Positions 37,811-50,473 of a DNA stretch of 64,000 bases are shown here, in pieces (the stretch's first letter is position 1; each line of letters starts with the position of its first letter). The stretch covers positions 1,116,001 through 1,180,000 of the forward strand of contig JAIWNF010000001.1 of the NCBI GenBank assembly GCA_025093555.1. The letters run 5' to 3'. A program made the translations under genes and the position numbers. This DNA is from Circinella umbellata (lineage: Eukaryota > Mucoromycota > Mucoromycetes > Mucorales > Lichtheimiaceae). Below the pieces are notes generated by a model. That model was given only the letters and a program-made list of their open reading frames with translations, did no database searches and was not told where the DNA came from.

Positions 37811-40035
37811 TTAAAGCATCGTCTTTATCATAGCTGTGGCTGCTCTTACGCCATAGGGTACTAATCGATCTTGCTTCGCAAAGGTTTCTTTAGTAACTAA
37901 CTCCGAATAATCATGTAACCGTTCAACTTCCTATATTTAATAAATAAAATCAATGGTTATTAATGAAATTGATTTTATCTTTTTGTCATAACAACGTATA
38001 AAATAGCGCTATTTCTCAATTTAGAATAGAGTAGGAAAAAAAATAAGAGAACTTATAAGAAAATAGGAATGGGGTGGGATAGACGTTTTGATTGGACTTT
38101 TTTTTTTTTTTGGTTTATGATAATATCATTATTATACCTTGTGTAAAGCTTTTTGTAATTTTTCGTTTTGTGTAATCACTATTGCTTGTGCTTCCAAATC
38201 TCGTTCACTTGAACGATGACCAAAATTAGGAGAACCGATCATAGTCAGCATTGGACGTGTTTGTGAACCCACATAAGCCCATAGTCCTTTGGCATGATAT
38301 GTCCAGCCAGATCGTTTATATTCTTCAATAGTGATATCATTCTCTCTTCCACTTCTTTTGATATGATTAAAAAATTGCTTTTCAATCCATGTATATGCTG
38401 GTGGTAAATATCTTGATACACCTTTAGAGTTAAAAAACCCATTTGCCTAAAAAAAAATGAGGGATTTTTGTTAAACGGGTAAAATGATATGAAAGTTTCC
38501 CGAATCATATAACGATTAATAAAACTTTATATGATTACTAATTAATGCTACACACAGCTAATTCCAGCCCACACCCAACGCACTTTATATATATAAATTT
38601 CATACATATATGTTCCATTTACATTTTTGTCTTTATCTTCCCTCTTTGTCTCTTTGTCAATTTGTACCTCTCTCTAAATAGAAAACTCTTTTTTTTTCAG
38701 AATTGTAATATATTTACCTCGGGTGAAGCCGTCAAAAATCTGAACCGCGCCTGGGTACGTAGCATAAACGCTTTATATCGGTCCGTGAAATTGAAATAAC
38801 CAGATGTCAAATCAATTGTCCAATCTTTATTTTCATGTGCAATTTCAAGTAATCGTAAGGTTGTTTTTTCGTCCTGTCGTATACCAAATGGACCCATTTG
38901 GATAACGGGTAGTACCACCGTGTCGGATCCCTCTATTTCTTTTTTTTCTTCTTCTCGAGTCCCTTGCTTGTATTTCTGAATAAACCGGACCAGCCGGTCA
39001 TGTACTTGTTTTTTAAATCCTCGGCTTTCAATAACAGGATCCAAAGTACCGTGTTCCATCTTTAACTGATAAGGTATCAGTTCATTCATACCAATTTGTA
39101 ATTGGTAAGAAAACGATCGTACGGTATTCAATAAATCATGATAATAAGTTGTCAATGTTGGATTTTTGTCGAAAATAATGTACCGATCTTGTCGATTTGT
39201 AAAGTAATCTTGACTGAGATTGGCTCTGGATTAAAAAAAAAAATTAAATAAATAGGATAAATCAGTTATATATCTAAAAATAATAACAGCAATTAAGGAA
39301 GGGATAGCTTTACCCGCTTAACATAACAGTATCATCAAATCCATAAATTTTTAAATGCATTAATCCAATTCCTTCATTAAACCGTTGGGGTAACGTTTTT
39401 TTCAACACGCCTGTCAGATCTGGTGTATGATATAGTGACACCTGAACTTGAGATGGGAACTCTTTAATTAATGATAAAAGTAATGTGGCGGAGCTCTTGC
39501 CTTTTGAGACACGCGTGCCCCGTAGACAATCGATTAGTATATAGACCTGCAATTGATCAGATCGACGTAATGCTTGTCTTAAAGTTTCCACTAATTCTTG
39601 TTCTGCATGTCCGATATACAATGCAGCAATAAATACACGTTCTTTAGCATTTAAGATACGTGTCTATATTACAAACATAGAATAATAGTACTGCGTGTCA
39701 ACTTATATATACATCTGCATATATGTATATTTATCCAATTATATATTTCCTTATCAAAAAAAAAAAAAACTCAAATTTATTGTTACCTTTAGCTCAGAAT
39801 AAAACGCGTGAGGTTCATAAAGTGGTATGATATCATCACCTCGAGCATAAAATGTTGGCGCGTGTTTCTGTAATGGTGTAAACACTTGTGGAAGATGGGT
39901 AATAGTTTTGGTAGCCTTGGCAACAGTTGATAGGTAATGTCGAGCCATAATATTATAACAAACACGTGTCTTTGTACATGTTGAAATTATATGCTGTGTT
40001 TGTCCACATTGTTGCCGAAGAATCCGAAATGTCAT
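37811..40035 (-). CDS. PGS1: CDP-diacylglycerol-glycerol-3-phosphate 3-phosphatidyltransferase (PGP synthase)
   Basis: Makes phosphatidylglycerophosphate in mitochondria, the first committed step to phosphatidylglycerol and cardiolipin. Five exons (40035-39787, 39663-39314, 39225-38718, 38446-38138, 37930-37811) join in phase to 511 residues. Two phospholipase-D-type HKD signatures are present: GLMHLKIYGFDD (His about 186) followed by SGANLSQDYFTNRQDRY, and TYHAKGLWAYVG (His about 420) followed by GSPNFGHRSSERDLE. The N-terminus (MTFRILRQQ..., Arg/Ser/Thr-rich) fits a mitochondrial presequence. The frame continues upstream only without an ATG, fixing the start. Length and motif order match yeast and human PGS1. 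Confidence 0.94.
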
Positions 40036-40670
40036 TTCAAAAGTTAAATAAATGGTACACCCCACCCCCCAAAAGTTATATATACATATAGTATGTAAGG
40101 TTAATTTTTTTTTAAAAAGCCTTCAAAGGTTTTTAGACATGGACATTAATTCTTTCAAATTTTTTGATGTCCGAATTAGAGTTCTCTTTTTTTGACTTTT
40201 TGGGATCTTATGACAACACATAAAAACCCTTACCCTACCCAACTCAACCCCCAAAGATTTCTTGTAAAGCAGATTTTTTCTTTTTTAGAAAATAAAAATG
40301 GTTTCACAGAAACTGTTAAAAAATGTTATTGATATGGGAAAGAAGTATCTATTTTTGTTAGAAAAATATAGACGAAGAAAAAAAAACTGAGAGTCTTTTT
40401 TTTTTTTACCGATGTTTCACTAAAATGAAAATTAAACTATATTTGAACCACATTATGACGAAATGTATATAATTATTTGAATGCAACAATATAATTTTTA
40501 ATGTCAATAATAAAAATAATGTAATAATATAATTGATCTTGATAATATCGAGATTTCAGCTTTCTTTTTTAGTTTTAGTATATTACGGTAAAAGAAAAGG
40601 ATAGAGAGAGATAGAAGTATAAAAAAAAGGGATGAAATGTATTGTATTGATATGTAATGTTTTGGTTGAT
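40036..40670. other. Gap between NOC3 3' end and PGS1 start
   Basis: About 635 bases holding the PGS1 promoter and the NOC3 3' flank. Homopolymer runs only; no motif stands out. Confidence 0.45.
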
Positions 40671-43600
40671 TTATGCAGATTCAGGTGGTTGTTGAATAGA
40701 CTGTGCTAATGCTCGAACAGCAGGGTCATAATGATCCTATGAATTTTTTTTTTATCAGTTTTTGTTTAATCCAAAATAAAACAACCTGTTTTCTTTCCAT
40801 TCTCCTCTTTTGCAGTCTAGTATATAAAAATAATTTACCTTGTACAGGAAAAGCTCATATAAACTGGTTCCAAATGGGTTACACAGATCCGGGTCTTGAA
40901 GGTATGGCATATAGATACCACTTGCTGCCCTATCTTCCGATTGTATCAAAGCATCCAGCCGTCGATCCTTCTATTTACCATTAATAAAAAAAGAGGGAAA
41001 AATAAAGAGGAGCAAAGTGGAGGGGGGAAGAGATACACCAAGATAAGTTGTATCCGGGGAAAAAGCAGGAAAATATTGTTAGTTATTTTTTTTCACGTAG
41101 TACCTTGTTTTTTAGTTGTCGTAATGATAATGATACGTACATTTATCAATCGTTTCACAAGTTGTAGACAGTTCATGACAGTCTTACTTGGCATATTTAG
41201 TGCCACAACGGAAAATCGTTTAATAAAAGCTGCCATACGATTCATTGGAACCTGACGTTTTTTTAAGAACATTAATTCCAAACCTCGAGTTAACATTTCA
41301 CTTTCAGATAAATGTTCACTACTTGGTTTATCTTCCACCATATAATGGAATGCGGCTTCATATAAAATGCCATAAAGCTCGGAATAATATGATTTGAGAT
41401 CATAATTAAGTGCTTCACCTAATGTTTATAATAAATAGATGGGTCCCCCCACATGTTAAATATGAATGTTAATTATATGCTTTTTCAAACCCTCCCCCCA
41501 ATTTTCCTTTTGTTTGCTACTTTGATTTGTTTGTGGGATGAGAAGGTCAGGGGTCAAGGTAAGAGTGTAGGCAAGGGGGGGAGGGATTACAGAGTTTTTT
41601 TTAATACCTTGACCGGAAAGTAATTCAAATGCTGTAATAATACAAAGTAATCTTTTTCGTGTACCGGCACCCGCCGTACCGCCACTACTCTTGTGATCGA
41701 GACTTTCCAAGACGGTTTTGAGTGCATTTAGCAAGTCATCAAAGAAATCTACACTAATCAAATGAGCAAACCTACAAACAATACATATTAGCAAAAAACG
41801 GCCTTATTTGGTAAAAAAAAAGTTCCTTGACTTGTGATACAAATTATCTATCACAATAAATGTGGTAAGTAATACTTTACTTGGCAAGTCCTTGTAATAC
41901 GGCAGGAAGTAAAAGTGATTGTGATTGTTTCTTCAAGACACGGAAATAAAACGCAAACAACAACTTTAAGGTCTCAGTATGCTATAAAATTATATACAAA
42001 AAGAAGAATATATTCATATAAATATAACATTTTGTTAGTTTATGCAACATGAATTATGTATTATATGCATCGTTTGCATAAATGTCAAATTATATCCAAA
42101 ATTGGTGCATAGATTTGTTGCAGAAAAGATCAACGAATGTTCTCAGTCCTTCCCGTTCTGTTCTATTTATCTAACTAGATATAATAATAAAAATTCAACT
42201 TACAGTCTTTTCCTTTTCTTCCTTACTAACAACAGCTTCAGCTTCTTTAAATTCCTTTTCAATTTCTTTGGTTTCCTTTAATGCCTTTCGTGCCTTTTTA
42301 TTCAAGAATTGCTTCTTTCGCTTTTTGCCTCGTTGATCATCATTCTCTCGAGACGAGGCTGGTGCTAATTCATCTCTAAGACGTAAATGTAAAAAGGAGT
42401 TGATCACGTTTTCATGGACAGCATAGTTTTTCGATTTGATCATTCGTGTTATCATTGTGACGGCATCTAGTGATGTACGACCAGATTCATCATTTTCAAA
42501 AACGGATATAATTGCCTTGCAACACATGTCTGCAACCTAATCATTTTTACACGTGTATATGAATATACTATATGCGAATATTTTCTATTTTTCCTTCCGA
42601 AAGTCTCCATTTTTTTTCTCAAAGAGTATTTTTTTATACGTTGCTTACCTCATTCCAATTCACAGTACTCATCCTTGATACAACTGCGACCATCAAATTT
42701 AATCGAAAGTTAAAATGGGTTTTGGTTGTTAAAAGTTCACATAAACAGCGTGTTGCTACAAGAACTAAAGATGGATCTTGTTGTTGACCTTTTCGGTCTA
42801 AGAAAAATTGAAAAAAAAAATAGTTCAAGTCAGAATAAACGCCATGCTTTTTGATAACATGAAAATGCTTTCTTGTGAATGATTATTATTACACTTCTTG
42901 ATTTTGTTTTAACTTTACCTTTAAGAATAAAATCAAGATCTTTGATATAGCTTTCATAATTGCTCAACAATGTCTTTTCAAATTCACGCAACTTTTTAAC
43001 ATCCTTGGATACCTTAACAGCTTCTTCCTTTTCAGTTAAAGGACGAATACGATATCTGAAATATATAGAAAAAAAAAGAAGTTAGTTTAAAAATGAAAAT
43101 AGATCATTAATTTTTTAATTAATTACAAATGTTTCTTACCCAGGAATAATATCTTTATATACTGCAAGTTGTGTAAGAAGAGCCAGCTTCTTGACAGTCA
43201 TGTTATCGTCTTTGGCAACACTTCGAAGCTTTTTCAATAGACCAGCCTAATTGAATATTTTTTTTAAAAGAAAAGAAACGAGTTAATATATAAGAGTACA
43301 CATATTTTGTCTCTATCAGAAATTAATATATTTCTCGTTGTCTTTTTACATTTGCTTCTGGATCTTCTTGAATAGTAGATGCTGTTCGTGCCAATTCTTC
43401 TTTCTTTGATAACAAATACTCTTTTTTTGTAAGTTTACGTTCTGGTTCTTCAGGTACAAGTGTTTCGGATTCATCCACTTCTTCTTCTACTTCTTCTGCT
43501 TCTTCTATTTGTTCCTCTTCATCACTCTTTTCCTCATCTGAGAAATCAGGTTGTACTTGAGTCACTTTACCACCAGGTAATTTAATCGGCAATCTAGAAT

Positions 43601-44541
43601 GATAATCCTTTTTTGTCCATTCACCAGCCACTTTACGTGGCTTTAATTCATAATCCATTTCTTCTTCAGATTCATTAGGTCCTTCTTGCTTTCGTTTTTT
43701 TTTGGCTGGCTGTTGTTTTTCTAACTCTTCATCTAAATCCATTAAATCATCAACATCTTCATCATCCAATTCTCCTAAAAGGTCCTCTTCATCGTCTTCG
43801 TCTTCATCATCACTAGCGATATTATCATCAGAGCCACCATTAATACTAGGCAAATCATCCTCATCAAGACTTTCTAAATCACTTTGATTGAAATCTTCAA
43901 GATCATCATCATTATAATCGTCTTCATCGGATGAAGTTAATTCAGCTGTAGTAGGATCTGGGATTGATTGTTGCTGTGTTGAGCGTTGTTTTCTCTTTTC
44001 TGCTGTAGCTAACGTTTTCTTTTTCTTATCATTCCTAAATTACGACACAAATAAGAAAAGATATACCATGGTTAACAAACCTATCACAAACATACACTCT
44101 AGCTATCCCACTCTCACTCTCTCGTTTTGATTCCTCGTCTAATTTGGATATAAACATTACTTTGTCAAAGCTCTCGAATCCATGGATTTCAAAAACTTGC
44201 CAAAATCTTGGTTGGCTGCAAAAAATTCTAAATCTTCATCTGAAATATCAACATTATCTTCTTCGGCATTAGGTACTTCAACATAATCAGGTATATTATC
44301 CTATACAATAATAATCAGTTAGATCGTCCAAGATCCTTTTTTTTAATACTTGTCCCTCTCTACTTTATATGAATTTATATATATATATTTCACTATGAGT
44401 GTGTATGTGTTTTACCAATGGATTCTTTGATTTAGTTGCACCATTTTTCTTTTTTCCAGCCTTTACAGTTGTCGTTACAGTTGTACCCTTTTTATTAGGT
44501 GGTTTAGTTGATTTTTTCGTATTCTTTTTAGCAGATCCCAT
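40671..44541 (-). CDS. NOC3: Nucleolar complex protein 3 (Noc3)
   Basis: Nucleolar factor for 60S subunit maturation and export, also implicated in replication licensing in yeast. Twelve exons: 44541-44416, 44300-44161, 44034-43350, 43246-43140, 43055-42919, 42797-42649, 42536-42204, 41981-41881, 41771-41608, 41418-41141, 40970-40839, 40736-40671; 805 residues. Features in order: a Lys-rich N-terminus, long Asp/Glu tracts, [17 protein letters not shown] (the [12 protein letters not shown] block), IQEDPEAN, then [16 protein letters not shown], the best-known Noc3 signature. The rest is CBF/HEAT-like helical sequence, with [12 protein letters not shown] near the C-terminus. The exon 10/11 junction is slightly shorter than I expect for the family and may hide a small exon. 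Confidence 0.9.
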
Positions 44542-45179
44542 CTTTTATTGTTTTAGATCAAGTTCAACGAAAGTTTTTTTTTAAGAAAAAAAAAGTTTTG
44601 CTTAAAAAAAGTTAGCGGAGCTTTTGACAACATTTTTCGCATAGCAAACAAAAAAAAATTTGAAGCTAATTTTTTGTGATTGCACTAGTTAGTAACGTTA
44701 CCATAGTAAAAGATGAAAGCTTTCAATAGTTGGCTAGGTGATAAAGAAAAAAAAAGTAATAATAATAAATCGATCGATGGTATGTGAAATACAATTTATA
44801 CATAGGTTTCTACAGTCGAAGTAATTTACAGACTTCTCATAAAAGTACATTAGCATTTATTATTATCTTTTTGAAATATAAATAATAGTTTCCATTGTCA
44901 CGAAGTAAAACACAGACTTTTCAATATTTTAGTAGTGACATATGTGTTCCGTGGATAACGTATAGCACCTCCGGAACAAACTAAACGATTCTTTTTTATT
45001 CATTATATCATAGATGAGAAAATCATCATAATTTTAGGTGGAGAAACATTCTACGAAACGAAATAATACAAATGCGATTCCAAAAAGTAGTAATATGGCC
45101 TTGTGAATTTTGACGCGACACCAAGAAGTACAACTACGTACCATTCGAAACAGTATCATCAAATCCAGTCTTAAGCCTT
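44542..45179. other. Intergenic upstream of NOC3
   Basis: AT-rich, contains the NOC3 promoter side; nothing else recognised. Confidence 0.45.
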
Positions 45180-45880
45180 TCAACACATATATATCTTGAC
45201 GTTTTTTAAAGGTTCCATAGCGGATAACTTACCCTTGCACATCTTTTCAATTGATAAAACAAAGTAATCAACTTGACTATATACGTATTGTATATGAGGA
45301 ATGGTATTTTTTTGGGGGTTTGACTTTAGTTTTATCTTCTTATATGTTTTTAACAATAAAAGTGATATGAATATATTATACACTTACGTTCACCCATGTA
45401 GAGAGTGGAACTACTTCTACGATAACTGGAGGAGCCTAAAATCATAAACATGTTTAGATATCCACTCATAAAGTAGATTTAAAAGGCCTGGAGTTTTAGT
45501 TTGCCATGATTTATTCAGAGAACCCTCCGGCTCTCTATATATTTTCAAGCGATCCAAAAAGCTAGCAGCATAAAAACCAGTAGCACCAAAATATCAAAAT
45601 CCTGAGAATCGATATCTTTCGTAGTAATAGTACGACCTTGAACATGTTTTATATGATTTGTTTAAACAACTACATTTTCTTGGGATAACGCTTCAAGATA
45701 ATTATCAGAAATACCAATGCGTTTACAACTAGGATCAAAATCAGGAATTATTGAATGGACTAAATTAGGGCAACCTTGTCTTATAATACATTCACGCATT
45801 TCAGCTTCACGTTTCCTTGTCTACGTAGTAATTTTGCTAGCAAGTTGGTTTGCTACTTTATTTTGTACTTGGTACGCTGC
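45180..45880 (-). pseudogene. Flavin-containing (Baeyer-Villiger-type) monooxygenase pseudogene, C-terminal half
   Basis: Reading leftward, the stretch gives MRECIIRQGCPN, then SIIPDFDPSCKRIGISDNY (the P-x-F-x-x-x-CKR..SD.Y hallmark of BVMO/FMO enzymes). TTKDIDSQDFDIL follows, and in another frame GATGFYAASFLDRL, which contains the family ATGF motif, then SLNKSWQTKTPGLLNLL. A TAG at 45821-45823, a TAA at 45662-45664 and a frameshift just before the ATGF motif break the frame. A later spliced-looking block (about 45386-45435) and IEKMCKGKLSAMEP fit the C-terminal end. The N-terminal FAD-binding half was not found, so it is both truncated and interrupted. It cannot make a working enzyme as it stands. 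Confidence 0.72.
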
Positions 45881-47707
45881 CTAACATACTATCTTTATGG
45901 CCCACACACATATGGATATACAATAGCACAAAATTAGTATAGTAAGTATACTACGTACGTATTATGTGTCTACTTTATATAATTCAAAAGTAACTCGTAA
46001 TTTATTGATTTTGTATCTATTTTACTTTTAAAAAAAGCGGCGAGCTCATAACAAAAATTAAATAATCAGAAATCTACGTAGATAAATGGATAAGTGAATT
46101 AAATAAAATTCACTACGTACAAGATATCAATGACTCATTCATTTTGTCCAAAACCGCGAAAATTACTACGTATAACTTACCAGTTTGTGTAGTACCAAGA
46201 TAATATAATTTTCCCTGAGTTAAATGATAAAGCAATCTAAAAAAAAATTAAATGTCAAATGTAGTACGTACGTATTATGAAAGAAACTAAAGACTAATAC
46301 GCATCCTGGATATTCATACGTAAAACGATTTCTCATGCGAAAACAAACAGAGAGTTTCAAAACTCAGTATATTTAAACCTTACGAAATGTGGTATTGAAA
46401 CCAGGTGAGACAAGTGGGGACTCTTGTGGTTCAGAGTTATGACGACTTACCTATTTATCTTTTCGTTTTGTTTTTTATATACATCAATGTTTATATAAGA
46501 CCAATTGATTAAAATTCTACAGTGAAGATTACTTGTACAAGATTCATTTACAATGAGTAATATCAAAAAGAAATTACTGTATTCAGCGTGGTGAATATAA
46601 CCAAATAAGATAAGTGAGAGGAATCATTTCATTTATCCTTTTGACTCCCAATAAGCGGGTAGATAAGTATTATTAACTTCTCACATCCCTACACCAGCAT
46701 AACTTTTCCCCTTACTGGGGTTTTTTCAGTTATAGTCACTCTCCACTCTCTTCTCATAATTAATTTTCCCCACGTCCGTACCGCAAGGAAGCGACCATAT
46801 GTCCAAAGACGCAGGTCACTAAGTCTTCCACTTAATAAATATAAATTTTAAACTAAGTATTATTAAGTATCGTATTCAGCAATTTTATTTTATAAAAAAA
46901 AAGAAAAAACTCCCATATTTAAAAAGAATCATACGTGCATACGTAGAATTTTAAATGATGATTTTTGCTGTATGCTGATAAGCTAATAATAACAACAAAC
47001 CCATTCCAAATTTCATGCGATTCGGGCGATCACTACGTAGTAAACCTAATCTATCGAGATTTCTTTGCCGACCTACTATGAGAATTACTACCATTTTTAC
47101 AAGAACGGATATAGATGTATTTGGATTTTTTAGTTTCGCAAGAATTGATACTCTTAGCTAGGTTCCATTATCTCTATTTTTTTAAACCTATAACAGAATA
47201 AGAATTTCACACAAAACCTGTATAACATGTGAGATGAATTGTCGAACTTCCCACCCAACTCTAGAATTCATAAAAATTATCAAAAGGAGCTCATTTAGTT
47301 GTGTATTCTAGACATTGATAGTTGATATTACAAAACAAAATGAAAAAGATAATGTACGGAAATCTAGTTCTACACAGACATTCATCAGTTAAACCTTTAT
47401 TCTACATTATAATAGTATAATATACGTATGACAATTACGTAGCATAAATTTAATATTATTGACGTTCACTACATAGAGCTACGTATTTTCTATGTATAGT
47501 CTGGATCGTGTTTCATTGAATATCGTTATTTACGTACGTAGTAAGATTGTATTTATTCTTATACAGATAATCGACACAATACTGTGATTACTAAATAATG
47601 ACGCATACTAATAGCCATTCTTGATGTGAAAAGTGTAAAAAGTATGGAGGGAAGAAACATAATAGAGGGGGGAAATCGTTATATGAGGAATTACAAATAT
47701 TGATTTT
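45881..47707. other. Decayed intergenic region with TACGTA palindromes
   Basis: About 1.8 kb with no intact gene. Minus-strand 46235-46180 reads LLYHLTQGKLYYLGTTQTG before a GTAAGT donor and could be another exon relic of the neighbouring pseudogene. TACGTA and ACGTACGT recur (45953, 46264, 47532). Confidence 0.35.
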
Positions 47708-48749
47708 TTACCAACGAAGTTTTTCAGGAAAATATTCGGAAATAAGTTCATCATAATAAGGTTTAAGATCATTAAGATCCATAGGAAGAGGTTCGGTAAA
47801 TGAGAACAAATCATATTGTAAAAATATTTTAACCCATTTCATCATTTCAATATCATAATTATTTAGAAGATAAGTATAATCACCCTCCAAAAGACAAGAA
47901 TAAAATGAATGATATCGAAGAATATAAAGCATTTCCCTTGGAAGATGACCCAGGTTATTACATACCATATACATATATTCATCATGCCCAAAACTAAAAT
48001 TCACTTTGTCTAATCCACAATGAGGTTCATAGATACCAAATTTTGTATTATATTTTTCATTCTTTGTATCAGGATTGTTATCAAAGAAATGTGGGTAGGC
48101 AATTTCTTTTGAAAATCGACATCCAACAGGGAAAATTTCACCCACGACCTAATCATGTTATATATATATATTAATTGACATAATTAATTTATTTATTTTT
48201 TTTACGTATCAAATTTTTGTTATATGCAAGTAACAGCAAGAATAAATCATTGCATGTATTTTTTTTTTTGAAGAAATAAATTATATGTATACAGTAATAC
48301 TTTACGGTCCATTGTTTTTCACCTAAAAGATATAAATATTTTCCAAGATCATGAATTAAAGCGGTCATGACTAGCCAGCGAGGCTGACCTTCTCGACGCA
48401 TAGATTCAGCCATTTGAAAAGCATGTTCTTTTTGCTGTAATTGAACGTCACCTCCTCGATTATTCACTTTAATTTCGTCCAAACGCATCAACATTCCCCA
48501 AATACTGAATTCACCTTGATTTAATTTACCGTATTTTTCTTTCATAGTCCGAACATAATCATAAGTTTGTTTTTCGTGATTTTCTTTTAGAAAAGCAATA
48601 ACTGAAGGATGCGTTTTTTCGCCCTTAATGTCTTCATAAAAGTGTTTAGTTTCTTTGGATGACTTGTATGGACCATATTTTGTTTTAAGAAAATCTTCCC
48701 ATTGTTTGGTATCATAGACGGCAGAACTTAGAGCATCAGCATCAGCCAT
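47708..48749 (-). CDS. MIOX: myo-Inositol oxygenase
   Basis: Di-iron enzyme that opens myo-inositol to D-glucuronate. Two exons, 48749-48306 and 48148-47708, join in phase to 294 residues, close to the about 285 of animal enzymes. Iron ligands are visible: KEHAFQMAE (His about 109), ALIHDLGKYL (His133-Asp134), and in exon 2 the histidines of SFGHDEYMY and LRYHSFY. Substrate-region motifs VVGEIFPVGC and the C-terminal DLNDLKPYYDELI are present. The usual SDPD segment before the first His is replaced by a divergent, longer LDEIKVNNRGGDVQL. The start is the only ATG upstream of TKQWEDFLKTKYG. It is presumed cytosolic. Confidence 0.93.
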
Positions 48750-49662
48750 TTTTTTGTTTACGTATATGTCTATGTGTGAGTGTTTTTTAAAAAAAGAAGG
48801 GACAATTGGAATGAAGAAAAAGAAGAAGGAAAAGAAAAAGAAATAAATACAATGAACAAGTTTTACTTTTTACAGAAATTTCGAGAGTGTGAGAATCCAA
48901 GTTTCCCGTGTAACAAGAAACTACAGGTATTATTATTTTCAATATCTGAAAGTGGTCTATTTTATACTACAATAGTATTTTTTTAAGACATTATATTTGA
49001 ATTGATATATTTCGTCGCTTAAAATAAGTCAATAATAAAAATAATAAAAATAATTACCAAATGGTTATTTTTGAGCAGCAAGAGTACCTATCATGCGATT
49101 TATCAGCCGTAGCAATTGGCTCTTTAACATAAAGTAATATACTTATATATGCTACACAAACATTATAAACTTAGACTATTATGCATTAGGTATGGACTAG
49201 TTGTGTAATAATGGCCCGCTTTGCTTTTAGTATGTTTTATGCATCAAGTTATAAACCATTAATTAGCCAATCACGTATCCTCATTGGAACATTGATTTTT
49301 TACATACTTAGTATGAATGCACTTTCCTCAGTAATACTCCTTCTGCCGTCGACTTACTAATTTACTCTGTATTGCCATACATTGTTTTAGAGACACGATG
49401 TTTTCATTACTCTAACTTTTATATCATCAATCAAACGAGAATGTAGCAAAAGTATCGTTTTGTTGGAATAATGTTTTTCATTTCCATAATCACGACAAAA
49501 AGTTTCTCGTGTGAGTTTGGTTTAATGAGGTCAACTATAATACAGTTGGAACAATACAAACTAATACATATATTCAATGAACATACATATATGATATATA
49601 CGTACTAAGATCTAAATACTTTAACATTATAGTGTAATAAATCATTCTTCTAGAAACTAAAC
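48750..49662. other. Intergenic between MIOX and right repeat arm
   Basis: About 900 bases including the MIOX promoter. The AT-rich sequence ends abruptly where homology to the left arm begins at 49663. I saw no third R1 copy here. Confidence 0.45.
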
Positions 49663-49739
49663 ATGTATATGCAAATGTGATAAACATACAAACCGTTGCA
49701 TGATTTAAAAAAACATTATTTCTTATAGTAAAAAAAAGG

Positions 49740-50330
49740 GGCCACGGGTGTAACATCTGTCGGAATGTGTGGGAAACTAAAATTAAGTTATGTTATTTCA
49801 TTTGCATGATGATGCTACTGTAGCAACCTTTTCATTTTTAATAAAAGTATTTACGCTTTGACAGGCTTATAGTACCATGAGGTGAAAAAAGTGAAAGAAG
49901 TTCATTCCTTCAAGTAAAAAAAAAGTTGACTTGAGTGTCAATTCTACAGGAACTGAGCGATTTGTGACAAATAAAGATTAAGTCGTGTCATTCCATCTCT
50001 ACGACAATGTTGCCACTGCAACTTTTTCATTTTTATTATGAACATTCACGCTTTTGACACGCTCATAGTACCATGACGCGAAAATATGAACAAAAAAGGA
50101 AACTGGAAAAAGAAAAAAAGAAAAACGTTCATTCCTTAAAGTAAAAAAAAATTGACACAAGTGTAAATTCTACAGGAACTGAGCATTCCGGGACAAACAA
50201 AGATTAAGTCGCGTCATTCCATCTCCATGACAATGTTGTCACTGCAAATTTTTTACTTTTATTAAACACATTCACGTTTTATACGCTTCCATAGTACCAT
50301 GACACGAAAAATATGTTAAAAAGTAAAAAA
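49740..50330 (+). repeat. Triple tandem repeat upstream of acidic-protein gene, right arm
   Basis: Copies of ATAGTACCATGA occur at about 49869, 50064 and 50290, marking three units of about 195-226 bp. Each contains blocks like TTCTACAGGAACTGAGC and AAGATTAAGTCGYGTCATTC. They immediately precede the gene and mirror the left arm. Confidence 0.75.
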
Positions 50331-50473
50331 AAAAATTGCCTAATGAGGAATCACATGGTTTTTTTTTTCTGAATCAAAATATATCCCGCCCTGATTTTCT
50401 TTTTCTTTTTTTTTCTTTTCCTTTTTTTTCCCTTTACACCTCAGAGCCTCTTTTTTTTATTACTTTGTTACTT

